Notes: generated by a model not told the origin, from the letters alone. 64,000 bases of DNA from Pseudomonas sp. VD-NE ins (GCF_031882575.1 NZ_CP134772.1:6359001-6423000); one strand, 5' to 3'. Counted from the stretch's first letter, positions 51,340-60,822 are shown. Numbers and translations are program-made.

Positions 51340-53262
51340 TTACTGCGCGGTGGCTTTGAGGCCGGTGAGGAGCAGGCGTTGGAAGAGGTCTTCTTTCAGG
51401 CCTTCCGGGTGGGTGAGTTGCATGCGTTCTAGGTGTTCGGGGTATAGCGATGCTTCGGGGGCGTCGAGGGCTGCTTTGCCGAGTTCGAGGATTTCGGTGA
51501 GTTTGAATTTGCTCTTCAGCCAGTTCAGCGCACGCAATAGATCCCGTTCGATCGCGGTGAAATCACAGCCCAGCGGATACTCCGGAAACAGGTTCGGATG
51601 CCGTGCGGCGATCGCTTGCAAACGCTGTGGTGTGTTGTCGGCAAAGCGTGGGTCGAGGCGGAAATCCTTTGGCAGTTTGCCGACCTTTTGCGCTTGTTCG
51701 ATCAGGCCCTGCTGGAAGCGCGAGTCACTGATGTTCAATAGCGATTCGATCACTACGGCATCGCTTTTGCCGCGCAGGTCGGCAATGCCGTATTCGGTCA
51801 CGACGATGTCGCGAAGGTGCCGGGGGATCGTGCAGTGGCCGTATTCCCAGACGATGTTGGAGCTGACGTCGCCACCGGATTCACGCCAGCTGCGCAGGAT
51901 CAGAATCGAACGGGCATCGTGCAACGCATGCCCCTGGGCAACAAAGTTGTACTGTCCGCCGACGCCACTGAGCACGCGCCCGTCTTCCAGTTGATCCGCC
52001 ACACCGGCGCCGAGCAGGGTCATGGTGAACACGGTGTTGATGAACCGCGCATCAAGGCGTTGCAGACGCTTGAGTTCTTCCTGCCCATACAACTCGTTGA
52101 TGTAGCTGATGCGGGTCATGTTGAATTCGAGGCGTTTGCTCAGTGGCAGTTCACGTAAGCGCTCGTAAAAACTGCGCGGGCCGAGGAAGAAGCCACCGTG
52201 CACCGAGATGCCGTCAGTCTGCGCGGCCTCGTCGAGGGTGCCGGCATTGACCTGTTCCTGCGTCAGCACATCGGGGTAGACCTTGCGCCGAATGATCCCG
52301 GCATCAGCCAGTACCAGAAGGCCGTTGACGAACATTTCGCTGCAACCGTACAGGCCTTTGGCGAACGGTCCGGTGCCGCCTTCGCGGTTGATCAACTGCG
52401 CCCATTGGCTGAGGTTGATGTCGTCGAGCAACGCCTTATAACCGGCATTATCCGCCTGTCGTGCGAGCAGTGCGGCAGTCAGCGCATCACCCATCGAGCC
52501 GATGCCAATTTGCAAGGTGCCGCCATCGCGCACCAGCGTACTCGCGTGCAAACCAATGAAATGGTCCTGAAACCCCACCGGCATATTCGGCGTGGAAAAC
52601 AGCGTGCTGCTGTCCTTGGCGTCGATCAGCAAGTCGAAGGTGTCGATATCGACTTCAGCATCGCCGGGCATGTACGGCAGATCGGTGTGAACCTGGCCGA
52701 CCAGCAAAATGGTGTCCCCGGCTTGGCGACGCTTGGCGATCATCGGCAACAGGTCGAGGGTGATGTCCGGGTTGCAGCTCAGGCTCAGGCGATCCGGATG
52801 TTCGCTGCTGCTGGCCAGTAATTGCGCCACCAGGTTCAGGCCGGCGGCGTTGATGTCGCGGGCGGCGTGGCTGTAGTTGCTGCTGACGTAATCCTGCTGG
52901 GCCGGGGCGCTGTTGAGCAGGCTGCCGGGCTGCATGAAAAACTGTTCGATGCGGATGTTGGCGGGCAGGCTGTCGCGGTGCAGGTCGGCTAGGAAATCGA
53001 ATTCCGGGTAGTCACCGAAGACGCGCTCGACGAAAGGTTCGATGAAGCGCTTTTGCAAACCATCCCCCAAGTTCGGACGGCCAAGGCACAGGGCGGTATA
53101 GATCGTCAGTTGCCGCTCGGGCAGGCTTTTGATCCGCCGGTACAGCGCGTTGACGAAGTGATTGGGCTTGCCCAGGCCCAGCGGCATGCCCATGTGGATA
53201 TGCGCCGGCAAGCGTGCCAGCACGTCGTCCACTGCCTGTTCGATCGAACACAACTGCACCAT
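51340..53262 (-). CDS. Acetyl-CoA hydrolase/transferase family protein
   Basis: A 640-aa protein of the coenzyme A transferase superfamily. The catalytic glutamate is likely in VVTEYGIADLRGKSDA (about 480), and the family's GGQYNF and SGVGG motifs precede it. The C-terminal 90 residues extend beyond the usual 500-aa CoA transferase and are helical. The reaction may be acetyl-CoA hydrolysis or CoA exchange with another acyl group; substrate is not determinable. The AGGAGG ribosome site is strong. Confidence 0.85.
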   Translation of the reverse strand: MVQLCSIEQAVDDVLARLPAHIHMGMPLGLGKPNHFVNALYRRIKSLPERQLTIYTALCLGRPNLGDGLQKRFIEPFVERVFGDYPEFDFLADLHRDSLPANIRIEQFFMQPGSLLNSAPAQQDYVSSNYSHAARDINAAGLNLVAQLLASSSEHPDRLSLSCNPDITLDLLPMIAKRRQAGDTILLVGQVHTDLPYMPGDAEVDIDTFDLLIDAKDSSTLFSTPNMPVGFQDHFIGLHASTLVRDGGTLQIGIGSMGDALTAALLARQADNAGYKALLDDINLSQWAQLINREGGTGPFAKGLYGCSEMFVNGLLVLADAGIIRRKVYPDVLTQEQVNAGTLDEAAQTDGISVHGGFFLGPRSFYERLRELPLSKRLEFNMTRISYINELYGQEELKRLQRLDARFINTVFTMTLLGAGVADQLEDGRVLSGVGGQYNFVAQGHALHDARSILILRSWRESGGDVSSNIVWEYGHCTIPRHLRDIVVTEYGIADLRGKSDAVVIESLLNISDSRFQQGLIEQAQKVGKLPKDFRLDPRFADNTPQRLQAIAARHPNLFPEYPLGCDFTAIERDLLRALNWLKSKFKLTEILELGKAALDAPEASLYPEHLERMQLTHPEGLKEDLFQRLLLTGLKATAQ

Positions 53263-53340
53263 CTGAAGCCTCCTGCCCGTTCCGTGAATAGGGGTAGACC
53301 GAGCTTGCCTTGAGTTTGCTGCAATGAACAGAGTCAGATT

Positions 53341-53524
53341 CCCCTCACCCTAACCCTCTCCCAGAGGTAGAGGGGACTGAATGGGGGATATTGGGGAGGT
53401 ACGCCGACGTGAACCTGCTTTGCCGAATCCATAATCGACTTGATGTTTCAGGTCGATGTCGGACGAAAGACAACTCGGTCTGCCCCCTCTCCCTCTGGGA
53501 GAGGGCTGGGGTGAGGGTGAGGGG
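53341..53524. mobile_element. MITE-like element with long inverted termini
   Basis: The left end CCCCTCACCCTAACCCTCTC and right end GAGAGGGCTGGGGTGAGGGT are inverted copies (arms about 37-43 bp), with a unique 100-bp centre and no coding capacity. The rest of the 53263-53585 spacer holds nothing else but the cytochrome terminator. Confidence 0.7.
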
Positions 53525-53542
53525 CTCTTGAATCGCAGGCAC

Positions 53543-53570
53543 AAAAAAACCGTCCGAAGACGGTTTTTTT
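53543..53570 (-). terminator. Terminator of the cytochrome c5 gene
   Basis: AAAAAAACCGTC and GACGGTTTTTTT pair around CGAA. Confidence 0.92.
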
Positions 53571-53585
53571 CATCAGAAGCGCGGC

Positions 53586-54014
53586 TTATTTCAGGCCAGA
53601 CATCTTCTCGATCGCGCCCTTCAGCTCGGCATCCGAGCAATCGGCGCAGGTGCCTTTCGGCGGCATCGAATTGATACCGGTGATGGCTTTGGCGAGGATG
53701 CCATCAAGACCACCCTGATGATCGGCGCGTTCTTTCCAGGCGGCGGCATCACCGATTTTCGGCGCACCCAACAGGCCGGTACCGTGGCAAGCGTTGCAAT
53801 GTTTGGCAATCACTTCATCCGGGGTTTTCGCCCCGCCACCGCCGCCTGCGGAAGCGGCAACTTCCATCCCCTTGCACTCCTTGCCTTGAACACACACTTG
53901 GCCGACCGGCTCGAGGCGTTTGGCAATGTCATCATTCGTCGCAGCTTGAGCGCTGACAGCCCAGAGGGCCAGTACGGTTGCTGGTGCAGCCAGCATTTTC
54001 ATAATTAGGTTCAC
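53586..54014 (-). CDS. cycB: Cytochrome c5
   Basis: A 142-aa periplasmic cytochrome with a signal peptide ending AQA, heme motif CNACH (about 73-77), likely axial Met in INSMPPKG (about 115) and the extra Cys pair in KGTCADC typical of cytochrome c5. The start is a GTG at 54014 with GAGGG seven bases upstream; an ATG four codons later is too far from it. It carries electrons to a terminal oxidase. Confidence 0.92.
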   Translation of the reverse strand: MNLIMKMLAAPATVLALWAVSAQAATNDDIAKRLEPVGQVCVQGKECKGMEVAASAGGGGGAKTPDEVIAKHCNACHGTGLLGAPKIGDAAAWKERADHQGGLDGILAKAITGINSMPPKGTCADCSDAELKGAIEKMSGLK

Positions 54015-54183
54015 GCGTTCACCCTCAATGGTGGCTATTCACGCCTGCGGCCACGGTTCGCAGGCGGGCGGAAGTATAGCGGGTAGCCCGTCACACTGAA
54101 ACAACCCCATAGTCGAAGGGGTTATACCGCACGGTAGAAAAACTCTCCGGATGCCTTTGCCATCATGGCTTGGCAGCTCTTTG

Positions 54184-54732
54184 TTAAAAATTCGCCGGCG
54201 TGGCTGCGCTGATTAGTCGCGCAGGCGCGTCGAACGGATTACGGAAACGGTGCGGCTTGGTACTTTCAAAGTAGTAGCTGTCGCCGGCTTCGAGAATAAA
54301 AGTTTCCAGGCCCACCACCAGTTCCAGACGACCTTCCACCAGAATCCCGGTTTCTTCGCCTTCATGGGTGAGCATTTCTTCGCCGGTGTCGGCGCCCGGC
54401 GGGTAGATTTCATTGAGGAAGGCGATGGCGCGGCTGGGGTGCGCGCGGCCGACCAGTTTCATGGTCACGGCGCCGTCGGAAATGTCGATCAGCTCGTTGG
54501 CCTTGTAGACGATCTGGGTCGGGACTTCCTGCAGGATTTCTTCGGAAAAGAACTCGACCATGGACATGGGAATGCCGCCAAGCACCTTCCTCAGCGAACT
54601 GATCGAAGGGCTGACGCTGTTCTTTTCGATCATCGAAATGGTGCTGTTGGTGACGCCCGCGCGTTTGGCGAGTTCACGCTGGGAAAGCCCTTTGAGCTTG
54701 CGGATCGATTGCAGTCGTTCACCGACGTCCAA
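54184..54732 (-). CDS. pauR: XRE-cupin transcriptional regulator PauR
   Basis: A 182-aa regulator: a helix-turn-helix (about 6-62: LSQRELAKRAGVTNSTISMIE) and a C-terminal cupin (about 105-178). It matches PauR (PA5301), the repressor of polyamine catabolic (pau) genes, and neighbours cycB and dadX as in P. aeruginosa. The start is TTG at 54732 with GGAGG eight bases upstream. An inverted repeat just upstream may be its own operator. Confidence 0.9.
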   Translation of the reverse strand: MDVGERLQSIRKLKGLSQRELAKRAGVTNSTISMIEKNSVSPSISSLRKVLGGIPMSMVEFFSEEILQEVPTQIVYKANELIDISDGAVTMKLVGRAHPSRAIAFLNEIYPPGADTGEEMLTHEGEETGILVEGRLELVVGLETFILEAGDSYYFESTKPHRFRNPFDAPARLISAATPANF

Positions 54733-54749
54733 GGCGGGAGCCTCCTGAT

Positions 54750-54800
54750 GTTGTAAGAATATTGAGCGTTATCATGGCGACAGCGTTCAGTATTTACAAC
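54750..54800. promoter_or_regulatory. Inverted repeat upstream of pauR, candidate operator
   Basis: GTTGTAAGAATATTGAGCG (54750-54768) and CGTTCAGTATTTACAAC (54784-54800) are near-perfect inverted arms separated by about 15 bp, positioned between the pauR start and the dadX stop. Confidence 0.5.
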
Positions 54801-54820
54801 ACTTGGCCCCCGCAGCGGCC

Positions 54821-55894
54821 TTAACCCTCGGAATAGAGCCTTGGCACCCGACGCAGGTTGCAGAAGATCTGGTATGGGATGGTGTCGGCCCACTGCGCCA
54901 CTTCGCTGGCGAGAATGTTTTTGCCCCACAGCTCCACGGTTGAACCGAGGTCGGCTTCCGGCACATCCGTCAGATCGATGCACAGCATGTCCATCGACAC
55001 CCGACCGAGAATGCGACTGCGTTTACCCGCCACCAACACTGGCGTGCCAGTCGGCGCCTGACGCGGGTAGCCGTCGGCGTAACCCATGGCGACCACACCG
55101 ATGCGCATCGGTTTGTCGGTGACGAATTTGGCGCCGTAACCGATCGGTTCGCCGGCCGGCAGTTCGCGTACGCAGATGACTTTCGACTCCAGGGTCATCA
55201 CCGGCTGCAGGCGATCAGCCACGGCGTTGGCCTCTTCAAACGGGGTCGCGCCATAGAGCATGATGCCCGGGCGAACCCAATCGCTGTGAATCTGCGGCCA
55301 GCCGAGCACGGCTGGCGAGTTGCGCAAGCTGACTTCCGCCGCCAAACCCTGACGCGCCGCTTCAAACACCGCGACTTGCTCGGTGCTGCTCTGCGCATGC
55401 AATTCATCGGCGCGAGCGAAGTGGCTCATCAACACGATCTTCGCCACTTTGCCGCTGGCCAGCAGACGCTGGTAAGCCGCCGGATAATCCTTTGGATGTA
55501 GACCGACGCGGTGCATACCGGAATCAAGCTTCAGCCACACGGTAATCGGCTTGCTCAGCGCTGCCTGCTCGATGGCTTCAAGCTGCCACAGCGAGTGCAC
55601 CACGGTCCAGAAATCATGCTCGACGATCAGCGCCAGCTCATCGGCTTCGAAGATGCCTTCGAGCAACAACACCGGGGCCTTGATGCCGGCCGCGCGCAAC
55701 TCCAGCGCTTCTTCGATGCAGGCGACGGCAAAACCGTCGGCCTCGGCTTCCAGTGCCAGGGCGCAACGCACCGCGCCATGGCCGTAGGCGTCCGCCTTGA
55801 TCACGGCAAGCGCCTTGGCGCCGGTGACTTCGCGGGCAATTCGGTAGTTGTGGCGCAGGGCTTCCAGGTCGATCAGGGCACGGGCAGGACGCAT
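54821..55894 (-). CDS. dadX: Catabolic alanine racemase DadX
   Basis: A 357-aa PLP enzyme with K33 in [11 protein letters not shown] and the second-domain MGYADGYPR and [12 protein letters not shown] motifs. It equals P. aeruginosa DadX in length. It converts L-alanine to D-alanine for oxidation by DadA and also serves wall synthesis. It lies downstream of dadA and ridA in one direction, likely one transcript. Confidence 0.95.
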   Translation of the reverse strand: MRPARALIDLEALRHNYRIAREVTGAKALAVIKADAYGHGAVRCALALEAEADGFAVACIEEALELRAAGIKAPVLLLEGIFEADELALIVEHDFWTVVHSLWQLEAIEQAALSKPITVWLKLDSGMHRVGLHPKDYPAAYQRLLASGKVAKIVLMSHFARADELHAQSSTEQVAVFEAARQGLAAEVSLRNSPAVLGWPQIHSDWVRPGIMLYGATPFEEANAVADRLQPVMTLESKVICVRELPAGEPIGYGAKFVTDKPMRIGVVAMGYADGYPRQAPTGTPVLVAGKRSRILGRVSMDMLCIDLTDVPEADLGSTVELWGKNILASEVAQWADTIPYQIFCNLRRVPRLYSEG

Positions 55895-55988
55895 GGCGGC
55901 AGACTTCTAGGCGGTCATGGGAAGAAAAACCGGCGCCGACTGACGACGTGAACCGCCAACAGCGCCGGGAGAGGGATCTTTACAACGG

Positions 55989-56342
55989 TTACGGCAGCGC
56001 GGCGACGATAGAGATCTCGACGAGGATGCTCGGCTTGGCCATTTTCGCTTCGACGGTGGCGCGGGCCGGGGCAGCGCCTTTTGGCAGCCACTGGTCCCAC
56101 ACCGAGTTCATCCCGGCAAAGTGCGCCTCGATGTCGTTCAGGTAAATCGTCGCCGACAACAGATGTTGTTTGTCCGTGCCGGCCAGATCAAGCAAACGCT
56201 CGATGTTGGCCAGTACGTCGCGGGTCTGCTGTTCAATCCCGGCGTCGAAGTCGTCGCCGACCTGTCCGGCCAGATACACGGTGCCGTTGTGGCTGACGAT
56301 CTGACTCATGCGCTCATTGGTGAGCTGGCGCTGGATTGACAT
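55989..56342 (-). CDS. ridA: RidA family enamine/imine deaminase
   Basis: A 117-aa protein of the YjgF/RidA family ([22 protein letters not shown] with the catalytic Arg). It hydrolyses reactive enamines and imines, fitting its place next to the imine-generating dehydrogenase DadA. Its start lies 29 bases inside the end of dadA in another frame; AGGAG sits ten bases before the ATG. Confidence 0.93.
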   Translation of the reverse strand: MSIQRQLTNERMSQIVSHNGTVYLAGQVGDDFDAGIEQQTRDVLANIERLLDLAGTDKQHLLSATIYLNDIEAHFAGMNSVWDQWLPKGAAPARATVEAKMAKPSILVEISIVAALP

Positions 56343-57618
56343 GTTTTGCGGACTCCTGGGTTTTGTTGCCGTAACGGGAAATATCGAGGCCTTCGGCGCT
56401 GATCTGTGGCTTTTTCTTCGCCATCAGGTCGGCCAGCAAACGACCGGAACCGCACGCCATGGTCCAACCGAGGGTGCCGTGACCGGTGTTGAGGAACAGG
56501 TTTTTGAACGGTGTGGCGCCAACGATCGGCGTGCCGTCCGGGGTGGTCGGACGCAGGCCGGTCCAGAAACTTGCCTCGGCCAGATTGCCGCCCTGAGGAT
56601 AAAGGTCGTTGACGATCATCTCCAGGGTTTCGCGTCGACGCGGGTTCAGCGACAGGTCAAAACCGGCGATCTCGGCCATACCGCCAACGCGGATGCGGTT
56701 GTCGAAACGGGTGATCGCGACCTTGTAGGTCTCGTCGAGAATGGTCGAGGTCGGGGCCATCGCCGGGTTGGTGATCGGCACGGTCAGCGAGTAACCCTTG
56801 AGCGGATACACCGGGGCTTTGATGCCCAGCGGCTTGAGCAACTGCGGCGAATAGCTGCCGAGCGCCAACACGTAGCGGTCGGCGGTTTCCAGCTTGCCGT
56901 CGATCCATACACCGTTGATGCGATCACCGGCGTAGTCGAGTTTCTGGATGTCTTGGCCGAAGCGGAATTCCACACCCAGCTTCACGGCCATTTCGGCGAG
57001 GCGCGTGGTGAACATCTGGCAGTCGCCAGTCTGGTCGTTTGGCAGGCGCAGGGCACCGGCGAGGATGTCAGTCACACCCGCCAGCGCCGGTTCAACGCGG
57101 GCAATGCCAGCGCGGTCGAGGACTTCAAACGGCACGCCGGATTCTTTCAGTACGGCGATGTCTTTGGCGGCGCCATCTAGCTGCGCCTGAGTGCGGAACA
57201 GCTGAGTTGTGCCGAGGCTGCGGCCTTCGTAGGCGATGCCGGTTTCGGCGCGCAATTCGTCGAGACAGTCGCGGCTGTACTCGGACAGACGCACCATGCG
57301 CTCCTTGTTCACCGCGTAACGGCTGGCGGTGCAGTTGCGCAGCATCTGCGCCATCCACAGGTACTGGTCGATGTCGGCGGTGGCCTTGATCGCGAGAGGG
57401 GCGTGACGCTGCAACAGCCACTTGATCGCCTTGAGCGGCACGCCCGGCGCGGCCCACGGCGATGCGTAGCCCGGCGAAACCTGGCCGGCGTTGGCGAAAC
57501 TGGTCTCCATGGCCGCAGCGGGCTGCCGGTCGACCACCACCACTTCAAACCCGGCACGGGCCAGATAGTAAGCACTGGCGGTACCGATGACGCCGCTACC
57601 CAAGACCATTACGCGCAT
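56314..57618 (-). CDS. dadA: D-amino acid dehydrogenase small subunit DadA
   Basis: A 434-aa FAD-dependent dehydrogenase with the dinucleotide motif [19 protein letters not shown] at the N-terminus and [14 protein letters not shown] near the C-terminus. It oxidises D-alanine and other D-amino acids to oxo acids, feeding electrons to the respiratory chain. ATG at 57618 with GAGGG eight bases upstream; an in-frame ATG at 57633 is part of that site. It overlaps ridA by 29 bp and is divergent from lrp. Confidence 0.95.
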   Translation of the reverse strand: MRVMVLGSGVIGTASAYYLARAGFEVVVVDRQPAAAMETSFANAGQVSPGYASPWAAPGVPLKAIKWLLQRHAPLAIKATADIDQYLWMAQMLRNCTASRYAVNKERMVRLSEYSRDCLDELRAETGIAYEGRSLGTTQLFRTQAQLDGAAKDIAVLKESGVPFEVLDRAGIARVEPALAGVTDILAGALRLPNDQTGDCQMFTTRLAEMAVKLGVEFRFGQDIQKLDYAGDRINGVWIDGKLETADRYVLALGSYSPQLLKPLGIKAPVYPLKGYSLTVPITNPAMAPTSTILDETYKVAITRFDNRIRVGGMAEIAGFDLSLNPRRRETLEMIVNDLYPQGGNLAEASFWTGLRPTTPDGTPIVGATPFKNLFLNTGHGTLGWTMACGSGRLLADLMAKKKPQISAEGLDISRYGNKTQESAKHVNPAPAHQ

Positions 57619-57710
57619 TTTTGTATCCCTCATCGCGGCAGGGCCGCGTACGTCTGTTGTTAGAGCAATGATGCGCGCAGTGTAAAAAAGAAATGCCAGT
57701 GCTTTTCACT

Positions 57711-57726
57711 ATATAAGCGCCTATAT
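57711..57726. promoter_or_regulatory. AT-rich palindrome between dadA and lrp
   Basis: ATATA and TATAT flank AGCGCC in the 156-bp divergent spacer; a possible Lrp/DadR contact or promoter element. Only shape supports it. Confidence 0.35.
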
Positions 57727-57774
57727 TTGGCGACAATTCTCGGTAAAAACCCTTTTCACGGAGGCGCATCCCCT

Positions 57775-58263
57775 ATGCGTACCAACACTCAGACCAAACG
57801 TGAGCTGGACAAGATCGACCGCAACATCTTGCGGATCCTGCAGGCGGACGGGCGGATTTCATTTACCGAACTCGGCGAAAAGGTCGGCCTCTCCACCACG
57901 CCGTGCACCGAGCGGGTACGACGTCTGGAGCGCGAAGGGATCATCATGGGCTACAACGCCCGGCTGAATCCGCAGCACTTGAAGGGTAGCTTGCTGGTGT
58001 TTGTCGAGATCAGCCTCGACTACAAATCCGGCGACACTTTCGAAGAGTTCCGACGCGCGGTGCTGAAGCTGCCGCATGTGCTGGAGTGTCATCTGGTGTC
58101 AGGGGATTTCGACTACCTGGTGAAGGCGCGGATTTCCGAGATGGCCTCGTACCGCAAGCTGCTGGGCGACATTCTGCTGAAGCTGCCGCATGTGCGGGAG
58201 TCAAAGAGTTATATCGTGATGGAAGAGGTCAAGGAGAGCCTGAGCCTGCCGATTCCAGACTGA
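57775..58263 (+). CDS. lrp: Lrp/AsnC-family regulator (DadR-type)
   Basis: A 162-aa regulator: N-terminal helix-turn-helix (DRNILRILQADGRISFTELGEKVGLS then TPCTERVRRLE) and the C-terminal RAM ligand domain (about 75-150). It is divergent from dadA; in P. aeruginosa the equivalent DadR activates dadAX in response to L-alanine. The ATG at 57775 has GGAGG. Which amino acid it senses here is not proven. Confidence 0.93.
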   Translation: MRTNTQTKRELDKIDRNILRILQADGRISFTELGEKVGLSTTPCTERVRRLEREGIIMGYNARLNPQHLKGSLLVFVEISLDYKSGDTFEEFRRAVLKLPHVLECHLVSGDFDYLVKARISEMASYRKLLGDILLKLPHVRESKSYIVMEEVKESLSLPIPD

Positions 58264-58273
58264 GCACCGCGAC

Positions 58274-58381
58274 GATCGTTCCCACGTTCTGTGTGGGAAT
58301 GCCTCTTCGGACGCTCCGCGTTCGGCATTTGGGACGCAGAGCGTCCCGGGCTGCATTCCCACGCAGAGCGTGGGAACGATC
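58274..58381. repeat. Long palindromic repeat (GATCGTTCCCAC family)
   Basis: GATCGTTCCCAC... and ...GTGGGAACGATC are the outer arms, with GGGACGC/GCGTCCC-type inner stems. It belongs to the same family as 8219-8266. Confidence 0.85.
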
Positions 58382-58388
58382 ATGAAAC

Positions 58389-58413
58389 CTGTGGGAGCTG
58401 GCTTGCCAGCGAT
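58389..58413. repeat. Single REP unit, AGCTGGCTTGCCAGC type
   Basis: One CTGTGGGAGCTGGCTTGCCA unit directly after the longer palindrome. Confidence 0.8.
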
Positions 58414-58441
58414 GGCGTCGACACGGTTCCGAGTGAACCCG

Positions 58442-58795
58442 TTAAACCAGCACCTGCCGATTCGCCGACATGTACTCGAATATCTGTTTCTCGACACGCG
58501 GATGAATCAACTCCACCGGCCGCCGCTCATTCGGGCATGGCAAGGTTTTGGTCGTGCCGAACAGCCGGCAAATCAACGGCCGCTCCTCATACACCGTGCA
58601 GCCATTCGGCCCCAGATGCACACAGTTCAGTTCTTCCATCGCCGCATCCTGCTCGGCGCGGGTCTTGCGCGGCAGGCGCGCCATTTCTTCCGGCGAGGTG
58701 GTCACCGGCCCGCAGCAATCGTGGCAGCCGGGCACGCATTCGAACGAGGGGATCTGCTGGCGCAAGGTACGGATTTTCTGGCTGTTGCAGCTCAT
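58442..58795 (-). CDS. YkgJ family cysteine-cluster protein
   Basis: A 117-aa protein with eight cysteines, in the pattern CVPGCHDCCGP, NCVHLGPNGCTVYEERPLICR and PCPNERR, characteristic of YkgJ/UPF0153 and consistent with binding an iron-sulfur cluster or zinc. No role is known. The ATG at 58795 starts the family domain; the longer frame is unconserved-looking. The ribosome site is weak. Confidence 0.85.
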   Translation of the reverse strand: MSCNSQKIRTLRQQIPSFECVPGCHDCCGPVTTSPEEMARLPRKTRAEQDAAMEELNCVHLGPNGCTVYEERPLICRLFGTTKTLPCPNERRPVELIHPRVEKQIFEYMSANRQVLV

Positions 58796-58944
58796 TGCAG
58801 CGGTGACCGAGGTGAAATAGACGGCAATTGTGCCGCAAAAGCCGTGATCCAGACACCGCAGGCCGACCAGTGTTGCCCGCGTTCGGGCGTGCGGCTTATG
58901 CTCCGTCAAATTTTCTCGACACCCCCCGCCTCAGGATGACGCCC

Positions 58945-60255
58945 ATGACTGCCCGCGCCCACACCCTCGCGAGCCAACCCCACGTTGCCTCTTATTACGC
59001 CGCCAGCAGCCTGCCGCAACCGGATCATCCGCGGCTGCAAAGTGAAGTGATTGCCGACGTCTGCGTGGTCGGCGGTGGCTTTTCCGGGTTGAACACGGCG
59101 TTGGAACTGGCTGAACGCGGGCTCAGCGTGGTGCTGCTGGAAGCGCACAAGATTGGCTGGGGCGCCAGTGGCCGCAACGGTGGCCAGTTGATTCGCGGCG
59201 TCGGCCACGGCCTCGATCAGTTCACCAACGTCATCGGCCCCGACGGCGTGCGCGAGATGAAACTGATGGGCCTGGAAGCGGTGGAAATCGTCCGCCAGCG
59301 TGTCGAGCGTTTTCAGATCGCCTGTGATCTGACCTGGGGCTACTGCGACCTTGCCAACAAACCCGCCGACCTTGAGGGTTTTGCCGAAGACGCCGAAGAG
59401 TTGCGCAGCCTCGGTTATCGTTACGAAACCCGTTTGCTGCAAGCCCACGAAATGCACACGGTGGTCGGTTCCAAGCGCTATGTCGGTGGTTTGATCGACA
59501 TGGGGTCAGGGCATTTGCATCCGCTCAATCTCGCATTGGGCGAAGCAGCGGCGGCGCAGCAATTGGGCGTCAAACTGTTTGAACACTCGGCAGTGACGCG
59601 TATCGATTACGGCCCCGAAGTCAAAGTCCATACAGCCCAAGGTTCGGTGCGCGCCAAGACACTGGTCCTTGGCTGCAACGCGTATCTCAATGGTCTGAAT
59701 CCACAACTCAGCGGCAAAGTCCTGCCCGCCGGCAGCTACGTCATCGCTACCGAACCGTTGAGCGAAGAACAGGCTCACAACCTGCTGCCGCAGAACATGG
59801 CGGTCTGCGACCAACGTGTCGCGCTGGATTACTACAGGCTCTCGGCGGATCGTCGTTTGCTGTTCGGCGGTGCCTGCCACTACTCGGGACGCGACCCGAA
59901 AGACATCGCCGCATATATGCAACCAAAGATGCTGGAGGTCTTCCCGCAACTGGCCGGGGTGAAAATCGATTATCAGTGGGGCGGCATGATCGGCATCGGC
60001 GCCAACCGGTTGCCACAAATTGGCCGACTTAATGATCAGCCGAATGTGTATTACGCCCAGGCCTATTCAGGCCACGGGGTGAACGCCACGCACCTGGCGG
60101 GCAAGTTGCTCGCCGAAGCGATCAGCGGGCAGCACAGTGGTGGCTTTGATCTGTTTGCCAAGGTGCCGCACATCACCTTCCCGGGCGGCAAGCATTTGCG
60201 TTCGCCGCTGTTGGCGTTGGGGATGTTGTGGCACCGGATGAAAGAGTTGGTCTGA
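58945..60255 (+). CDS. FAD-dependent oxidoreductase (PuuB/gamma-glutamylputrescine oxidase-like)
   Basis: A 436-aa DAO-family flavoprotein with VVGGGFSGLNTALELAERG, then GASGRNGGQLIRG, and the C-terminal GYSGHGVNATHLAGKLLAE. Closest in style to PuuB, which oxidises gamma-glutamylputrescine; several such paralogues exist in Pseudomonas. ATG at 58945 has AGGA eight bases before; an ATG three codons earlier overlaps that site. The pauR locus nearby gives a polyamine context. Confidence 0.9.
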   Translation: MTARAHTLASQPHVASYYAASSLPQPDHPRLQSEVIADVCVVGGGFSGLNTALELAERGLSVVLLEAHKIGWGASGRNGGQLIRGVGHGLDQFTNVIGPDGVREMKLMGLEAVEIVRQRVERFQIACDLTWGYCDLANKPADLEGFAEDAEELRSLGYRYETRLLQAHEMHTVVGSKRYVGGLIDMGSGHLHPLNLALGEAAAAQQLGVKLFEHSAVTRIDYGPEVKVHTAQGSVRAKTLVLGCNAYLNGLNPQLSGKVLPAGSYVIATEPLSEEQAHNLLPQNMAVCDQRVALDYYRLSADRRLLFGGACHYSGRDPKDIAAYMQPKMLEVFPQLAGVKIDYQWGGMIGIGANRLPQIGRLNDQPNVYYAQAYSGHGVNATHLAGKLLAEAISGQHSGGFDLFAKVPHITFPGGKHLRSPLLALGMLWHRMKELV

Positions 60256-60281
60256 TGGTTTTGCGGCGCTCATGAGGCCGC

Positions 60282-60373
60282 CATCGCTGGCAAGCCAGCT
60301 CCCACAGGGTTTGGGGTGAACACCGATATTGTGAACATCCACGATAACTGTGGGAGCTGGCTTGCCAGCGATG
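60282..60373. repeat. Paired REP element (REPIN)
   Basis: CATCGCTGGCAAGCCAGCTC and its inverse around a spacer that carries a GTGAACA direct duplication. Confidence 0.9.
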
Positions 60374-60397
60374 AGGGCCGCAAGAACAATACAGATC

Positions 60398-60643
60398 TCA
60401 GATCCGCCAGAATGGTTTCAACCCCTCCTCCTGCGCCTGCTCACGGGTTAGCCCGATGTCCTTGAGCTGATCCGCCGTCAGCGCCAGCAACGCCCTGCGC
60501 GTGTGCAGACGATGCCACATCAGACCCCAGCGACTCAGGCCGGACGGTGCATTACGCAGGCTCTCATTGCGCGCACGATCCTTCTGCCCTGCCACCAGTT
60601 CCTGACTGTGTAACGTCAGCCGCACATCGCTCAAGCCGTTCAT
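60398..60643 (-). CDS. DUF1127 small protein
   Basis: An 81-aa basic protein ending in the DUF1127 motif (RRALLALTADQLKDIGLTREQAQEEGLKPFWR). Members bind RNA or affect phosphate and carbon metabolism in some species; function here is unknown. AGGAGCG ribosome site. It is divergent from a MocR gene. Confidence 0.9.
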   Translation of the reverse strand: MNGLSDVRLTLHSQELVAGQKDRARNESLRNAPSGLSRWGLMWHRLHTRRALLALTADQLKDIGLTREQAQEEGLKPFWRI

Positions 60644-60706
60644 TTTTGTCGCTCCTGTTTACTTGGGTAGCCAGAGATTCCATGATGCGCGGGCGAGCAA
60701 AACCAT

Positions 60707-60787
60707 TACAGATTCAAAGCAACTGTATTAACTCCATACAGATTTGCCGCTTTACAGACTGAATTGTCGATTTTTGTCACGTCTGTA
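60707..60787. promoter_or_regulatory. Repeat cluster in the MocR-DUF1127 spacer, candidate operator
   Basis: Three direct TACAGATT/TACAGACT words (60707, 60737, 60753), a CTGTAT/ATACAG dyad (60723-60741) and TACAGAC/GTCTGTA arms (60753-60787). MocR regulators are known to bind direct repeats in such divergent spacers. Confidence 0.5.
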
Positions 60788-60822
60788 CTGGTTTATCGAA
60801 TCACCTGCACCGAGGCAGCGCC

